DNA of 64,000 bases, taken from positions 124,001-188,000 of the forward strand of contig JBAMJV010010166.1 in the NCBI GenBank assembly GCA_037951105.1, read 5' to 3'. Below, one piece after another: positions 12,501-25,100 of the stretch (position 1 is the first letter of the stretch; each line of letters opens with the position of its first letter). Made by a program: the position numbers and the translations under genes. This stretch comes from Echinarachnius parma (taxonomy: Eukaryota; Echinodermata; Echinoidea; Clypeasteroida; Echinarachniidae). The notes below the pieces were generated by a model that saw only the letters and a list, made by a program, of their open reading frames with translations, was not told the origin of the DNA and made no database searches.

Positions 12501-15474
12501 CATAATAATTTATTGGCTACATCTTTAATGGGATTTACACAATTCTGAGGTCCTTTGGGGTTTGACTGTGTACTTCTCCTCTCTTTCTTCGTCTCTTCCT
12601 ACTTCAACTGTCATCCATCAAGAGAAATGATAAATAAAAGCACACACAATAATAAAGATTGTAAATATTTATTGTCTCCATTTTAGGATGAACCAGCTTC
12701 TGACATCCTTTTGGTTTCCCATATGTAGTTTCCCATCTCTTTAAATGTTAATGGAAGGAAGAAATATTTAGTGACATCAAATGCAACTCATAATTGATTC
12801 CACTTCTTATTTCAAAGATCATTTGTTGTGACAAATTTTGATCTAAACTTCTGTGTGGTATCAATTAAATTGATTGACAATACAATCTTTGGAAAGACAT
12901 GTATTACAATTTTATGACAAAAAGAACTACAAACTTCATCACATTTGATTTAATTCAATTTCATCAGGGGACAGATAAAAGAATTTAAAGCACATAAACT
13001 GAAGAACATTTCTGTTTCCTACAAACCTCATCCTTGGTCTTCATCATGGGGCAAATCTCTCTCGCCTCATCGCACAGCGTTAGCTCCCTTGTTGCATAGC
13101 CACACACTACGTACGCATCGTAACCAGCGCCAAGGAGTAGAGAACAGAGCAGGGTGCTCATCTCAAAGCAGTTTCCCCGCTGTCGCCTGACAACTGTTGT
13201 CGGAGACAACTGTGATTTGGGCTGCCAGAAAAAAAAAGAGATACAAATGTAACCACTACAATTCCAGTCTATACGAACAAGCACACAAGTAAATTGCGAG
13301 TGCTAGAAGTGACATATTTAGTCTGAACATTTTTTTAATTGCTCTCTCAGAATCATTTTCTTTTAAGTCCAAGTACTCCTTCTTGTTTGGTAGATGAGTC
13401 CTTTTTGCCCATGAATCTTCTTGATAGAAATTGATGTTATATGGCTAAACATCCTATTAAAACAAGTTAAAACTACAACACTTGTTTAAGTTAAGTTCCT
13501 ATGATCAACACAATTTTTTTTTTCTGTATTAAAATACAAAGTTTACCAAGATAATAAAAACAAGTTGTGGATCCTTTTGTAATGCCTTTTATTCCCAATA
13601 AATTTGAGACAACAACATCTCACACTGCTTTTGAAGGAGGCAGCTTTTGCTCACTATTAAAAGCTTTTTATTTACCAAGTCTACTGGAGGATCCAGTGGA
13701 TCAAATGTTATGTAGTCTGCAACAAACTCAGCACAGCCATCAAAGTCGTACAGTTCTTGGAAAGGGAGGGTCGTTGGTCTGATCGTCGTACAAACAAACT
13801 TCTCCACGCCACACTCGTTGAGTGGGCAGAGGAGGAGAGGTTTCCGATCTCGGTAGAGATGGACATACTGGCGACGGAAATTTTCGGCATACGCGAGCAC
13901 CAGCTTCTCCTTGCCATCGTTTTCTTTGTATGTTAGAGGATAACTTTCCCTAGGAAGGTCCGAGGGAAATCTGCATGATTGCATGGGATGAGAAAAGAGG
14001 AATAAAAGGAGAATAATAAATTGGAACTATAGAAACATTTGAAACACCACTCAGAGAATATGAACATATATATTCAAATATTAAATTAAATAGTTACTGA
14101 CGTGACATATACAAAAATTAGCAAATATTATTAAGGCAATGTATGTAACACGTAATTAATCAGTGTGCCAGACAAACTACTGTATATATAAAAATCATGA
14201 CAATGGCAATACATCATTATTTTAGTGTTATATTTCAAGTTTTGATCACAAATTTAATAAACGTAACAATAATATACCCCCAAAAGAAAGGGAAACCTTT
14301 AACTTTGTCATGTGCACAGCATTACAAAGTTTTAGGCTTTTCTTCTTCTTCTTCCTTATAATTATATTGTGCAGACTTCATGACTGAACTTGAAGATTAG
14401 TGCACTGCTGTGTATACTATTATTTTGTCCACATATTTTCTGTGACCGTATCATGTATGGTAGGTGTACTACACATCGGCACTGTTTTTAATATCGGCAC
14501 CCCGCGTAATATTTGTTTTTGCGCGTGTTGTAACAAATCGCGCATGAGATGATGCGCGCTACCATTAGAAACTGAACTGGTCGAAATTTTGAGGAGAAAT
14601 AATGCGTAGATCGTCCGCTACGAGTAATACAAGTAAATACGATAAATAATACCAACATCGCACAAGAAATTTTGAGTTGCGTGCATTGTCAATGAGGGTT
14701 GAGGGGGTGCCGGTATTAAAAACACTTCGAACTCGTGAAGCCAAAAAACAACGCGCGCGTTCGAAGGCGATATCTCAAAATATAATTAATATATCGCAAA
14801 TCTGATCATCGCATCGGAATCTGCACTATTTTCTCAATATGTGAGTACAATTTCAAGAAATTTGAATGATTTTTAAGTCTTAAACTGTCGGAAATGTTTT
14901 AGGGTGCCGTTGCGGGGGTCACTCAATCATATGTCGATTATAAATCTATATTAAAATTCAATTAGACTCCGTCAATTAAGACTTAATAATGGAGTTCCAA
15001 AATGACTAAATCAAATCATGACAAATGACCACACACGCACACACACCGACAATCGACAGTCACATAAACATGACCCGAGTATAAACTAATATCTGTGACT
15101 TGTGACCGAGTGCAGTGCCTGTGACACAATATCTTTCTGTGACTGTGGCTCTAATTCTGAACTGCCACACGTACACAACTCGCAAGACTCAAGAATATAT
15201 TTTCCCAATATATAACATGATTATTTTGATGACAATGTGAATTGTGATCAACATCTCCTTGATTATCATACTTTATTCTAAAATCAGTCGAGATTAATAT
15301 TCCTTACGTGTCAATTTTGGGAGGCTCCAAAACAATTTGGTCAAGCTCATCCTTCAAATCCCCAACCGCTTCCAATACATCATCAGGAATTTGTATTGCA
15401 CCATCCTCTGGAAAAGTGTCATCGTTTTCACCGTCATCAACAACAATTGTAGGGCCATCACCCACTCCTTCCAT
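3574..15474 (-). CDS. DRC7: Dynein regulatory complex subunit 7 (DRC7/CCDC135/lobo), 14 exons
   Basis: Subunit of the nexin-dynein regulatory complex, which links doublet microtubules in motile cilia and sperm flagella. Exons in coding order: 15308-15474, 13676-13970, 13027-13221, 11766-11924, 11196-11414, 10095-10214, 9528-9732, 8785-8913, 7843-8066, 6747-7073, 6274-6384, 5253-5447, 4862-5001, 3574-3655. They sum to 2568 nt (855 aa plus stop), close to vertebrate DRC7 (about 870 aa), and every junction keeps frame with GT-AG sites. The start is the ATG at 15474, in an acidic N-terminus (MEGVGDGPTIVVDDGEND). Family signatures are LCPLNECGVEKFVCTT (exon 2), GNCFEMSTLLCSLLLGAGYD (exon 3, about residues 165-190, resembling a transglutaminase-like core) and LDYLAPFLAQIGDPDKL (exon 12). 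The C-terminus is a charged coiled coil ending KTDQRLSEFF. Identity is firm; small boundary errors are possible, the exon 12 acceptor being the least certain. Confidence 0.95.
4476..4825. mobile_element. TTAA MITE family A, right-truncated copy (DRC7 intron 13)
   Basis: Starts TTAAAGGGATCTAGTAACTTT. Shares ATGGCCGAGTAATGAGC, the ATCCAGTGGATAATTTAAC core and GATTTGGACAATGTTAC with its relatives. The right terminus is lost shortly before exon 13. Confidence 0.7.
5100..5250. repeat. Degenerate tetranucleotide tract (TTGG/TCGG/GATC)
   Basis: Runs of TTGGTTGG, GGTCGGTCGG and GATCGATTGAT in DRC7 intron 12, ending just before the exon 12 donor. Confidence 0.7.
5639..5870. mobile_element. TTAA MITE family A, partial copy (DRC7 intron 11)
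   Basis: Begins TTAAAGGGACTTAGTAACAT, the other terminus of family A, in inverse orientation to the copy at 4476. Contains GTTAAATTATCCACTGGACC and stops after AGTGAGTGCAATGAGTTAG. Confidence 0.7.
6030..6262. repeat. GAGGCC-rich repeat in DRC7 intron 11
   Basis: GC-rich segment with repeated CCTCGAG/GAGGCCGAGGCC words, framed by CAACACTGG at about 6028 and 6251. It stands out from the AT-rich intron and is probably a mobile repeat of unknown class. Confidence 0.45.
7272..7421. mobile_element. Palindromic MITE-like element, arms about 70 bp
   Basis: AAATAGAACAAAAATATCAA at the left reappears inverted at the right, and pairing continues with few mismatches to the centre (GCAAAATTATATCTTATTTTGC). 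Lies in DRC7 intron 9. A (TA)n tract follows near 7483-7507. Confidence 0.7.
8101..8225 (-). mobile_element. tRNA-derived SINE, copy 1
   Basis: On the minus strand: an A-box-like TGGCTCGATAGGTTGAGCAC and a B-box region GGGTTCTATTCCCGGCAAAG, followed by the shared tail TTTTCTTTGCTCATTT. Relatives lie at 10380-10575 and 57725-57915. DRC7 intron 8. Confidence 0.65.
8449..8716. mobile_element. Diverged TTAA MITE family A remnant
   Basis: Contains ATGGCCAAGTAATGAACC, AATGCAAAGTG and the terminus AGATCCCTTAA. The left end is not recognisable. A run of about 25 C follows at 8730-8754. Confidence 0.45.
8938..9019. repeat. 80-bp dispersed repeat (TTAACCC...GGGTTA), one of five
   Basis: Reads TTAACCCGTTC, CCCCATAGCCTTTGTA, ATAGCCCAC and ends GTAAGCAATGGGTTA. 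Relatives lie at about 17628-17688, 23726-23803, 47275-47345 and 52632-52708. The inverted ends TTAACCC/GGGTTA suggest a very short MITE. Confidence 0.6.
9360..9438 (-). pseudogene. Decayed partial copy of DRC7 exon 7
   Basis: CTTCTCTAGCTTGGCTCTCT and TGTAGACGAGTGTCTTCTT closely match exon 7 (9595-9632), with an internal deletion. It sits in intron 7, about 90 bp past the exon 7 donor. It lacks the flanks needed for a functional exon. Confidence 0.75.
10380..10575 (-). mobile_element. tRNA-derived SINE, copy 2, rearranged
   Basis: Carries the B-box segment GGTTTCGATTCCCG and the tail TTTTCTTTGCTCATTT, with the tail part duplicated (AGCAAAGAAAATGGGATT occurs twice). The tRNA-like head folds back: CCTCCGGATTGCTA is followed by TAGCAATCCGAAGG, so the normal A box is lost. 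Confidence 0.6.
10991..11045 (-). pseudogene. Decayed partial copy of DRC7 exon 5 (3' part)
   Basis: GAGCAGTTTTGCCTGTTGAC then CCAGTAGTACTTGCTGATCC parallels exon 5 at 11212-11250 (GAGCAGTCTTGCATGTTGAC then CCAGTAGTTCTGGTTGTTCC). It lies about 150 bp past the real donor, without a GT donor in the matching place. Confidence 0.75.
11510..11552 (-). pseudogene. Second fragment related to DRC7 exon 5
   Basis: GGAGTAGCTATTGCCAGTCA followed by GGGGCTGG matches exon 5 at 11288-11314 (GGAGTAGCTGTTGCCAGTCA, GGGGCTCG). It is in intron 4, on the opposite side of exon 5 from the other fragment. Confidence 0.6.
11941..12060 (-). pseudogene. Decayed copy of DRC7 exon 4, copy 1
   Basis: Matches exon 4 and its acceptor: CTCCAGAATGAACTTGCTTC, AGGTCCGTTGAGGGTTT and CACCTGATAAATA. 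On the coding strand it opens VKKEEK and then meets TAG, so it cannot replace exon 4. Confidence 0.75.
12067..12498. mobile_element. MITE with perfect 29-bp TIRs
   Basis: CATATGTGACCTTACACCAC at 12067, continuing to 12095, is exactly inverted at 12470-12498. The 432-bp element is AT-rich and non-coding, in DRC7 intron 3. Confidence 0.85.
12540..12750 (-). pseudogene. Two further decayed copies of DRC7 exon 4
   Basis: 12546-12650 (GAGGTCCTTTGGGGTTTGAC ... ATGATAAATAAAAGCAC) and 12670-12745 (CTCCATTTTAGGATGAACCA ... CCCATCTCTTT) are progressively weaker matches to exon 4. With 11941-12060 this makes three echoes upstream of the real exon, the MITE at 12067-12498 sitting between them. Confidence 0.6.
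14478..14728. mobile_element. MITE with TIRs CACTGTTTTTAATA..CGGCACCCC
   Basis: CACTGTTTTTAATATCGGCA at the left and, inverted, AAGTGTTTTTAATACCGGCA at the right, about 250 bp apart in DRC7 intron 1. Non-coding and comparatively GC-rich. Confidence 0.65.
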
Positions 15475-16016
15475 TTTGCCTTTTAATGTAACGTAAATGT
15501 ATTGCTAGAATGTGTTTTGATGTATTTTCGAAAGACGTTGATCGAGTTCCAAATGAATCATCGCCTACGCCTTCTCACTTCTACTTGTGTACAATATTCG
15601 TGTTCCATAGCAACAAATACAAAAATAGTTTTCTAGTTGTTTTAGCCTTTTATGATTTAAAATTCAAAATCCACTGTAGATAAACTACATGTATATGAAA
15701 ATTATATCAACAAATCAAAATACTTCTTCGTTCCTAAAAATTAAAGAAAGAAATTGAGGCGGATTAATTTACGAGACATGCAAAATGTTATTTGGACATT
15801 ACATTGACGTAGACGTTGATGGCAGCACACTTATTTCATGGACAAAATGGCAGCGCCCATGAAACCAACGTGAATTGTAACGCGACAGTAATAATCTACT
15901 TATTCGTTATCAAACTTGATTATCAAATTACTGCAGCGTTCTTATTTCATTCCAAAGGATCAAAGGGGTGTTGATCAAATATCACGTGTGTTATTTCCTC
16001 AGTTGAAGTAGAAATC
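15475..16016. promoter_or_regulatory. Putative bidirectional promoter between DRC7 and TTC27
   Basis: The two start codons face away from each other across 542 bp. I see no convincing TATA box near either start. The interval holds little recognisable repeat DNA, unlike almost all other non-coding sequence here, which fits a constrained promoter. Transcription start sites cannot be placed from sequence. Confidence 0.6.
15602..15614 (-). promoter_or_regulatory. X-box-like (RFX) site upstream of DRC7
   Basis: GTTCCATAGCAAC (reverse GTTGCTATGGAAC) is an imperfect palindrome containing the strong RFX half-site GTTGCTA. It is one base shorter than the classic 14-bp X-box. It lies about 130 bp upstream of the DRC7 ATG. 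RFX factors control motile-cilium genes, so placement and function agree; binding is inferred. Confidence 0.5.
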
Positions 16017-19000
16017 ATGGCGGAAAGTGATTCCGACTCTCTCTCTTTCGTGGAATGTGTGTATCAAATGGAGACGGGTATTGCGCAATCGGCTGACATC
16101 AATGAGGATCAACAACACGGGCGGAATGCATCAACCATGTGTGATCATAATGCAGATGGAGAGAGTAATATTACCGAACATATTTAATATCTTTGAAAAT
16201 TATATATTGATCTGTCACAATAAGACCAGTATTGACCTATCCTATAAACAATAATATGATTCATAATCATTTCATGCTAATATATACTATACTAGTAATT
16301 ATTGCTATAAAGTATAAATACAGTCAAACCTGTCTTAGCGGCCACCTGTCTATAGCAGCCAACCTGCCTATAGTGGCCACTCAAAGTGATCCATTGCAGA
16401 GAAAAACAGTGTAATTGAACCTATAGAGGTCACCTGTCTACAGTGGCCACATTTCTTGTCTAAGCTTGGGTGGCCACTATAGACAGGTTTGACTGTACAT
16501 TTTTTTCTTTTTTAAAAATAGTAATTTACTGATTAGTCTATTAAATGTGACCGGCTATACTATAGCCTATAGTACTACTTTACTAGAAACCCCCGGAAAT
16601 TGTCGGTAATTCATGTTTTGAAGAAATGGGAATTTTAAGTTCACACAATTGCACAATTATTGAATATTGACCAATGAAACAATTAGAACAAAAGATCAAA
16701 TGAAACTGAAAACTTGTGATGAGGCCTTTATAATGGTATGAAAATCTACATTTTGATTTTTACCGACAAGTGCCTGGTTTTGCTATAGCCGGTCACAAAT
16801 CATAACGTATTTAATAGACCTTTTACTGTTTAGTTTACTAGTTTAAGAATTTAGGAATTGATTAGGGCAGGCACTTGCGATTATTATTGATTTCAATATA
16901 CAATTTTCATAATTTATCATGTTTATTTTGATGACTATTAATCAGATATGAATGAATGATTGTAAATTTAATTTGAATAATTTGTAAAGTAAATCCAAAA
17001 TTGTAAAAATGTGACTAAATTTAATGATAAGAAATTATTTCCTGTAAGTGTAAAGTGTAAACCAAGTCAGTCTAATACTTTTGTCAGTTTTGACATCACA
17101 TCACAGTAGTCAGTAGTCAGTATTTTAAATTGTAAATTTTAGATTCATAAGTTGAATATACACAAGCGACTAGATGTCAAACTCAAAGTTAATTATATTA
17201 TTAATTCATTTTTAACTTTTCTTATAGAAAAAAGCATTTAATTTAGATGAAAATAGAGTCTAGAAATTAACAATCTGACCATTTCTGTAATACGCTAAAA
17301 AAAAACAACTAAGGTACAAACAAAATCACCATGTCTTCATGGTCCTATTTCAAACTCCTTTTTTGCAGATATGTTTAGACTTCAGTCGATGCTGACCGCA
17401 GGGGATTTTGAGGCCCTAATGGTGAGCGACGTTTCCAAACAAATTCTGAGTCAGAAGGCTTCAGATGACAACTGCTCCATCTCTGATAGGATAAGAGGAA
17501 ATCTGGCCTCGCGTATGGAAGGTTGCCACAATCCAGAGGAAGAAATTGAAAGGTAGTTTGAAAACAGGACAATTAACATAGAATTTACATTAAGTTTGAT
17601 GAGTCAATGAGTTGACTTTATTGTTTTCTTAACCCATTCCCAACAAGTTTATGAAATCCCCATAGACTTTGTACACAAGGGGTTAATGTGCTATGACAAA
17701 CCCTGCAGACCTGTACACAGATAAAGCAAAGTCCTGGCAAAAAAAGGCATACATTTTGTACAGGGCATTTTTTATATTTGGCTATAACTTTCTTCTGCGA
17801 ATATTAGAAAGGTGAACAGTATACCAACTTGTTTGTAATCCTACAAAGAATCAATTCAAATATGTTTTGGGGCCATAAGATGTTCATAAATAATGTAAAA
17901 ATGGACACTTCAAACCTTTTACCCGTAGTCAGACATTTCCCATAGAGATAGTGATATGAAGTGATGTATCTATAAAACAGTTCTGGATTAATAATTTGAA
18001 ATTGACTGACATTAAGTAAAACAAAAATAATTATTGTGTTATTAGTACAGACCATGTAACAAATCGTTACCTACCCAAAGAAACATGGTAAGTTTTCCAA
18101 TTATAACATAATTATAAACATCCAATAATTAATGATCTTGTAATGTGTACTATTTTGTTATTCTTGCAACAGACATTTCGCTGTGCTGTGTGTTGGAATC
18201 GCTAGTCTTCAGCTCTTTGTGCAGAATAATTGGACTGGGCCTCCAACATCACAGGAAGTTAAGCAACAATTATCTGAGAGAATTCAAGTGCAAAGTGAGG
18301 TGAGGTATAGTTCTGGTTCGTTAAAAAAAGAATAGTTTCATAATCTTATAATAACAAAAATGGGTGGTTATTGCCTTATTGGTTGCTCTATGAAACATTA
18401 TTTTTCTTTTTTTCTCATGAACAGACGCCATCAATTGTTCTTTCTTCTCCATTTCTGATATTGAAAATTGTGTTGATCATGAGCAATCATTATCTAAATA
18501 ATCATTTTCATTTGAAAATCTGGAAATTATTGCAGTGTAGTGAAAGTTAATTTTGAAAAATCTTTCATTCTTTTTGTCAGACCCTGAGCAATATTGCAAG
18601 GGATGCCCTGTGTCCGGAAGGGAACACAATTTATCAGTTGGTGTCCATGCCTGAACTACTCCTCGTTGCCAGATCTATCCTGGTAGACTGCGACAAATTC
18701 ACATCTCACTGTAAGGTAAGATGCGTGTGTAGTTGAGAGGGAGAAAGGGGGAAAATAAGCAGAGTAAGTACTTGGACAAGAGACATGAGAAAACAATACA
18801 ACAGACGGAAGAGGATGGGAGAAAGGAAAAGAGAATGGGAGTAAGGAAAAGAGAATGGGAGTAAGGAAAAGAGAATGGGAGTAAGGAAAAGAGAATGGGA
18901 GTAAGGAAAAGAGAATGGGAGTAAGGAAAAGAGAATGGGAGTAAGGAAAAGGGAATGGGAGTAAGGAAAAGAGAATGGGGGGTGGATGTTTGTATTTCGA

Positions 19001-22000
19001 TGGGGGTAAAGTTACACATTTTACCTGTAGTAGGCCCGTTGCAGAATGAATTACAATCAATTTGCAAGTCAGATCATGTATTCTAAATGTGCAAATTAAA
19101 TCTGATTGGTTGAAACACGCACATTTTCTGACTCACCATTTATTGTAGCTTACAATCGATTGTTTCTCTTTCTGCAACGGTGCTCAGGGCTGATTGATTT
19201 TCCTATGACATGTATTCTCCATAGGACCCTGCCCGAGTACTTTTGGGCCCAGTCCTGAAGGGGTTCAGGTTGAGCCCTCGACCTCATAATTCTGTAAAGG
19301 ATATATGCCTTTTCTTTATCAAATTTGTTAGTTATGTTCTATAGTGCACATGAATGTCTTGATTTGGCTTTTATCATATATATGACAAATATACTACAAT
19401 ATATTACTACATAGCTGGTCACTCTTTGTATATCAAAGAAATTAAATATTTAAACTGCCAAGATTTCTTTAGAAATATAGCATATTTATATAATGTGCTA
19501 CATTTCTACTTGAACGTTTGATACATGTATATGCATATATAATCAGTTTGTGAGAGCCAACAATACTTCTTCATAACTTATATATGTTTTCTTGAATGCG
19601 CAGACAGCGGGTCTGTGGAAGCTGAGATGTCTATGGGTCCAACAGCAACTGCTTGATGAGAGGTCACCAGAACTCTACAACATCATCATGCCACTCATCA
19701 AAACAAGTGGGTATCAGGGATGGTGATGACAAAAAATGGTGCCTCTATTTATGAAACACTCCTCGGATTTTAAGTGATCCATTTAACTTCATAGGATTTT
19801 TCCAAAAGTGATATTTGAGACTTCAATTATACATATACCATTGTGAGATTCTTCTGAATGGATGTAGTTTAGTTTCATAGAAAGAGAACAATTTCAAACC
19901 TAGTTAATAAAAAGTGAAAATTGATGTAAAATTTTATCATACGGTCTATACTGCCCATTGATTTTGACTACCTAGAAAAGAGTTTAAGGAATGTTTTCTA
20001 TGCAATCATAAATATCCCCATATGCCCGTAGCCAGGGGGTGTTTAGGGTAGTCTCGGACAAAGATCAGTCTTGTTGAGGACCCCCCTCCCTTGCTTACAC
20101 AACTCGACCAGTGGTCTCGGTCCCATTTTTGGGGTGTAAATTATGCATCCCCCTAGAAGTCTTGTTGAGGACCCCCCCCCCCCCCCCCCCCTCCTGCTTA
20201 CACGACTCAACCAGTGGTCTCGGTCCCATTTTTTGGGGTAAATTATGCATCCCCCTAGAAGTCTTGTTGAGGACCCCCCCCCCCCCCCCCCCCCCCCTCT
20301 CCTGCTTACAGGACTCAACCAGTGATCTCGGTCCCGTATTTTGGTAAATTATGCGTCCCCCCCTAGAAAAATCCTGGCTACGGGCCTGCATTAGGGAGAA
20401 TCAAAACTCATTTCATTCTTCTGTTAACCATTCACCAGACAAAAAGGTTATTGTTTCACTTTTAATATTTGTATTAAATTACTCTCGAATGTAATTGTTT
20501 CATTCAGTTGAGGAGGATGAGATGCTGATGAATGCAGAGAAGGGTGTGTCTCTATCCCTGAAGTTCCATCTGGAATGTAGCCACATCTATGCATTCTACT
20601 ACGAATACAAGCTTGCTTCGGAGAGCTTAGCCAGAGCAACAAAGCTTGCTGGCTTGGAGGTTGATTTGACTGGTAAATATTCAGCTTTCTTCTCATGTTT
20701 TACCTCTAGGATTTAATTGTTTAAACGTTATGTTATTGTATAAAAGTGTTCTTAACCTGATACTGATAGTAACAGTTTGATTTGATTTTTTTTTTATTAA
20801 GCCTGTAATGTACTCTTAGACGATGCATTTGAAACTTGACATCCGATTCAAGGTAAGCTAAAATTGTTTTGTTTAAATAATAATAATGTTAATAATCTAT
20901 TTAGTAATACTGTTAGGCAAATAATTGCATATTTTTGTAAAGATAATATATTTCACATGACATTCAAACCGTCTCATTCGAGATACTATATTTTCCACAA
21001 TGACAAAAGGGTTAATGCCGTTTTACCTAAACCCTATAAATATGCGATGTTTTTTTTTTTCATGCACATTTCAGGTGCTCTAGGTAAGAGGACAAGATTC
21101 CAGCAGGATGACAAGGCACAACTGCTTCTGAAGGTCAGGAGAATAGAGGAAGAGGATGGAAACAAGACTAGGCCGTCAGAGACATCACATATTCAAGGTC
21201 TTCCGAAGGTATACCCAGAGATTGCAATTGAATTGCCAAAACATAAGTCAGAGCTCAACACTAGCACTTGCCTTATAAATTGTTGCCTGGGGAAACATTG
21301 GTGTTGAGCAAGTAAAATTTCATAAACGGTCTAGTTTGGCCGCCTGATTGGGCAACTACCTTTTCTGTTCAAATTACAAGAAAAAAGTGTAATTCCTTTA
21401 TGCAAATCTCATCTACAAACAAGAGAAATGTGCCAAGCAGATCGAGCTACCTATACGGTAATACCTAGCACAATTATTTTGTATTTATTTTTTATTTTAC
21501 TTGCTGGAATGGGAAATCAGAAAACAAAGTTGTTGTAGAGGATTCAAAGGAATATACTTTCTGAATAAACATTTAAACGAAGATACTTAATTTTCTGGTA
21601 AAAAAAATAATGAATATTTGTTTGATCCATTGGGAACAGAGACGATACTTCAATTGATATATTCACTGAAACTAGCCTTTATTGGTGTAAGGCAAACATA
21701 TGTTGACTACGTAAAACCAAGCAAAGCTGATTGGAGCTCATCACATGTTAGCACTAGTACACTACTCTGAAATGGCGCATGTATTGTTTGTTTATTATAC
21801 AGGATTTACTGCTAGATGATGAAACGGTGCTGAACTCCATCAAGTTCAAGGAGGAAGCAGTTGGAGACATTCCCAGCCTCTCAGGTCTGGAGCAGGCTCT
21901 CTTACTAGGACTATGGTGAGTAGAAGTCTGTTTGGATGATGATGGTGATGATGATGATGGTGTATGGTCATGATGGTGGGGTTGGCGGTGGCATCCATGA

Positions 22001-22123
22001 TGACGACAATGATGATGGTGATATGATGATGATGACAACGATGATGATGATGATGGTGAATGGTCATGATGGTGGGGTTGGCGGTGGCATCCATGATGAC
22101 GACAATGATGATGGTGATATGAC

Positions 22124-22163
<40 letters not shown>

Positions 22164-25100
22164 GTGAATGGTCATGATGGTGGGGTTGGCGGTGGCATCC
22201 ATGATGACGACAATGATGATGGTGATATGATGATGATGACGATGATGATGATGATGATGATGGTGAATGGTCATGATGGTGGGGTTGGCGGTGGCATCCA
22301 TGATGACGACAATGATGATGACGACGATGACTATCATCTAAAAAATCTGTTTCGTGGACGTTGGGCTTTTCACTCACTCACACACACACATCACGCAACA
22401 CAACACAACACACAGTACATAGCCTGTGCACAATACAGTTGATTTTCGTACGTAATTTGCCTCTCTCCACACTAATATCTCAACATGTTACGATCACTGC
22501 ATTTCTATATCGGAAATGTGTTGATTGTTTCCTTCGATTGTGTTAATCAGGTAATTATCTGATCAAATTGTACTGGAAATCGCTGATTTTCGTTTGATTG
22601 TGGTGCCTGCGAGGCTGCGAGAAGAATGATTATCGTACAGTATATAGCGGTACGATACGGTACCGTACGTACCGCGGTATATGATGTGTACATTTTGTGT
22701 TATGTTGATTGAATCGCGGGTGGGTGTCATACCTTATCTGGTGCAGTGTCATACCAAATTGACACCCCAGTCATGTGACTGTGTTTAGCCAATCACCGAC
22801 GCATATTTTACTAAGTCAGATGATATAATTATTTGTCTCTATTCTTCGACAGTGTGGAACACAAGAGAACTAGACCCAAGGATATACTGGTTGTTGAGGA
22901 GCTTCAGGCCTATGTTGTGGTGAGTCTAGATAAAGCTGAGAAAGCCTTGTGACTCAATTCGAAATTTAAAAAAGAGGATTTTTTTTAAGGTCAGAAGACA
23001 GCTTTGAGTTGCCCCAAAGCAACCAACCTTTTTAAAACTCTGTTGCAATTGTTTGCCAAATTGAGAAAGTATGTAAACGATTTTGATTTTTAGTGGTCTT
23101 AACCATGTTGATACCCATTGTTAACTGATTGATCATGTTCAGATTTGTTAAATGGTGCTGGTAAAATTATTACATATACCTGAATGATTTTCTTTTTATG
23201 TCTCATTAAACAAAGTGGCATTCACAAAGGAGGTTTGTGTAAACCATAGTTTAAACCATGGTCTACATATTATATGGAGTGATGCTCGTAGGCAAGTAAA
23301 ACAATTTATAATTTCTAATGATATGACTGTTAGTGCTTGCTTACCAGCAAATTGTTTACCATCTGAGAAGACAAACATTTATTTGGTGCCTTTAGCAAAA
23401 TGTGTAGCATCAACATTGTTAACAAGTAAGGAGTTCTTTCTCCATCAATTTACAAATGGCACTCCATAGATGTAGACCATGTTTTAAACCATGGTTTACA
23501 CAAACCTCCTTTGTGAATTCCACCTATTAAGTCTGTCCTTCCATCCATATGTCCATACTTCTGTAGTAGTCTAAGTTTATTTCAATGTCTTGAATGTTTT
23601 AGAGTATCCTGAGGCAGCCCCAGTCCTGGTCAGTTCAGACCCTGGCTCTCCGCATTCGATGCCAGCTGGAGAAGGACAAGGGACGGACGGTGGAACGTGC
23701 CATGACGCAGATGCAGGTATTGTATTAACCCATTCTCTTTGATATTCTGAAATCCCCATAGACTTTGGACATAGCCCACTCAGCTCCCGTAAGTAAAGGG
23801 TTAGCCCTCAGGTTTGTTTTCGGAAAGTTTAGTTTAAAGGGGTAGTACAGTTTTGTTAAGGCTGAGCTTTAGTAACCAAAACCTACACAATAACACTGCA
23901 AACTAATAGTTATAACTCCACCATGCTCGAAAGGTATAGAAAATTACAAACGACTAAGGAAAAAGCCTGTTATCATTCAAAAAGAGCCATTAAAACACAA
24001 GAAGGTGCTCTCTAAAAAAAGCATTGGTTTCAACCATTTTCATATAAAATTATGCATGTGATGTTTTGTTGAAATAATGATTAAATAGAGAGATCATCAA
24101 CAACTATTTAAAAACCTCTTTTGAACATTTTTGAAAAAGTGTAAGGATTTTTTTAATTAAAAAATATCAGCAATTATATATGGGCCCCAGATATATTACG
24201 ATTGGATATATTTATTGATATTTCAGTTGTTTCTGAACCGATTCTGATCAAATAAAGTTTATTCTGCCATTAAAATTGTATGGTCTTTCAAATATTACAC
24301 TCAGTTTTTCATTATCTCACAAAAAATTATTTTGTGCAGCGCCCTCTATACCAAAACTGAACTACCCCTTTAAACTGTTTGCTAATTTTGTCTTTTTATG
24401 TGATTTTGACCTTTTTCTTGAAATTGTTTTTATTTTTGACAGAAATGAAACTTAATGTCATTTTGGAGATATGTTACTTTAGAGTAAAACCCTGCTTCAA
24501 TAGAAGGTCTGCTAATCTTGTATTCTAAAAAGAACAATTTTGCATGTAAATGATGATTACTAAGACCACTTATCCTGTTTTTTTTGGTCAAGTAATGACA
24601 AGTTTGACTAAATTCAAGTAATATCAGTTATAAACCATGATTGTTTATAAAGTTGAATTGTAAGTTCTTTCTTTTTAAAATTTCATTTATTTCAGGTTTT
24701 GGTGGACCAGTTTGCAAGCAACTCTTGTCCAGTGAAAGACAGGTTGAAGCTCTTCTATGCTGTCAACCTTCCTCCGAGATGGACATTAGAGGCAAGTTGT
24801 AATCTAGAAGAGTTTTTGTAATTGCTGCTTTTATATATGGGATTCCCACTTGGCTCATCCCAGTAAGGGGTTGCCACTAAGAATACAAATTTCTCCATTT
24901 CCCTCTGTCCAGTGCACCCTTCTCTGTTAAAGGGACTTAGTAACATTGTCCAAATCCTCAAAATAAATTTTTCATTCTAGCGGCTCCCTCATACCTTGTT
25001 GTATTTGTATTAACAATACAATCATGGGACAGGTTTTGGTTTTTCAAATTTCCCTTTCGTTACAAAGATATGTACGATCGAAGTATTCAGATAAGAAAAA

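Noticed and set aside
18656-19067. Overlapping minus-strand frames with repeated [11 protein letters not shown]
   Set aside because: Translations of the 20-bp minisatellite at 18811-18980.
21754-22442. Long reading frames on both strands rich in His, Ser, Asp or Met
   Set aside because: Frames through a GAT-type minisatellite in a TTC27 intron. They are open on both strands only because of the repeat.
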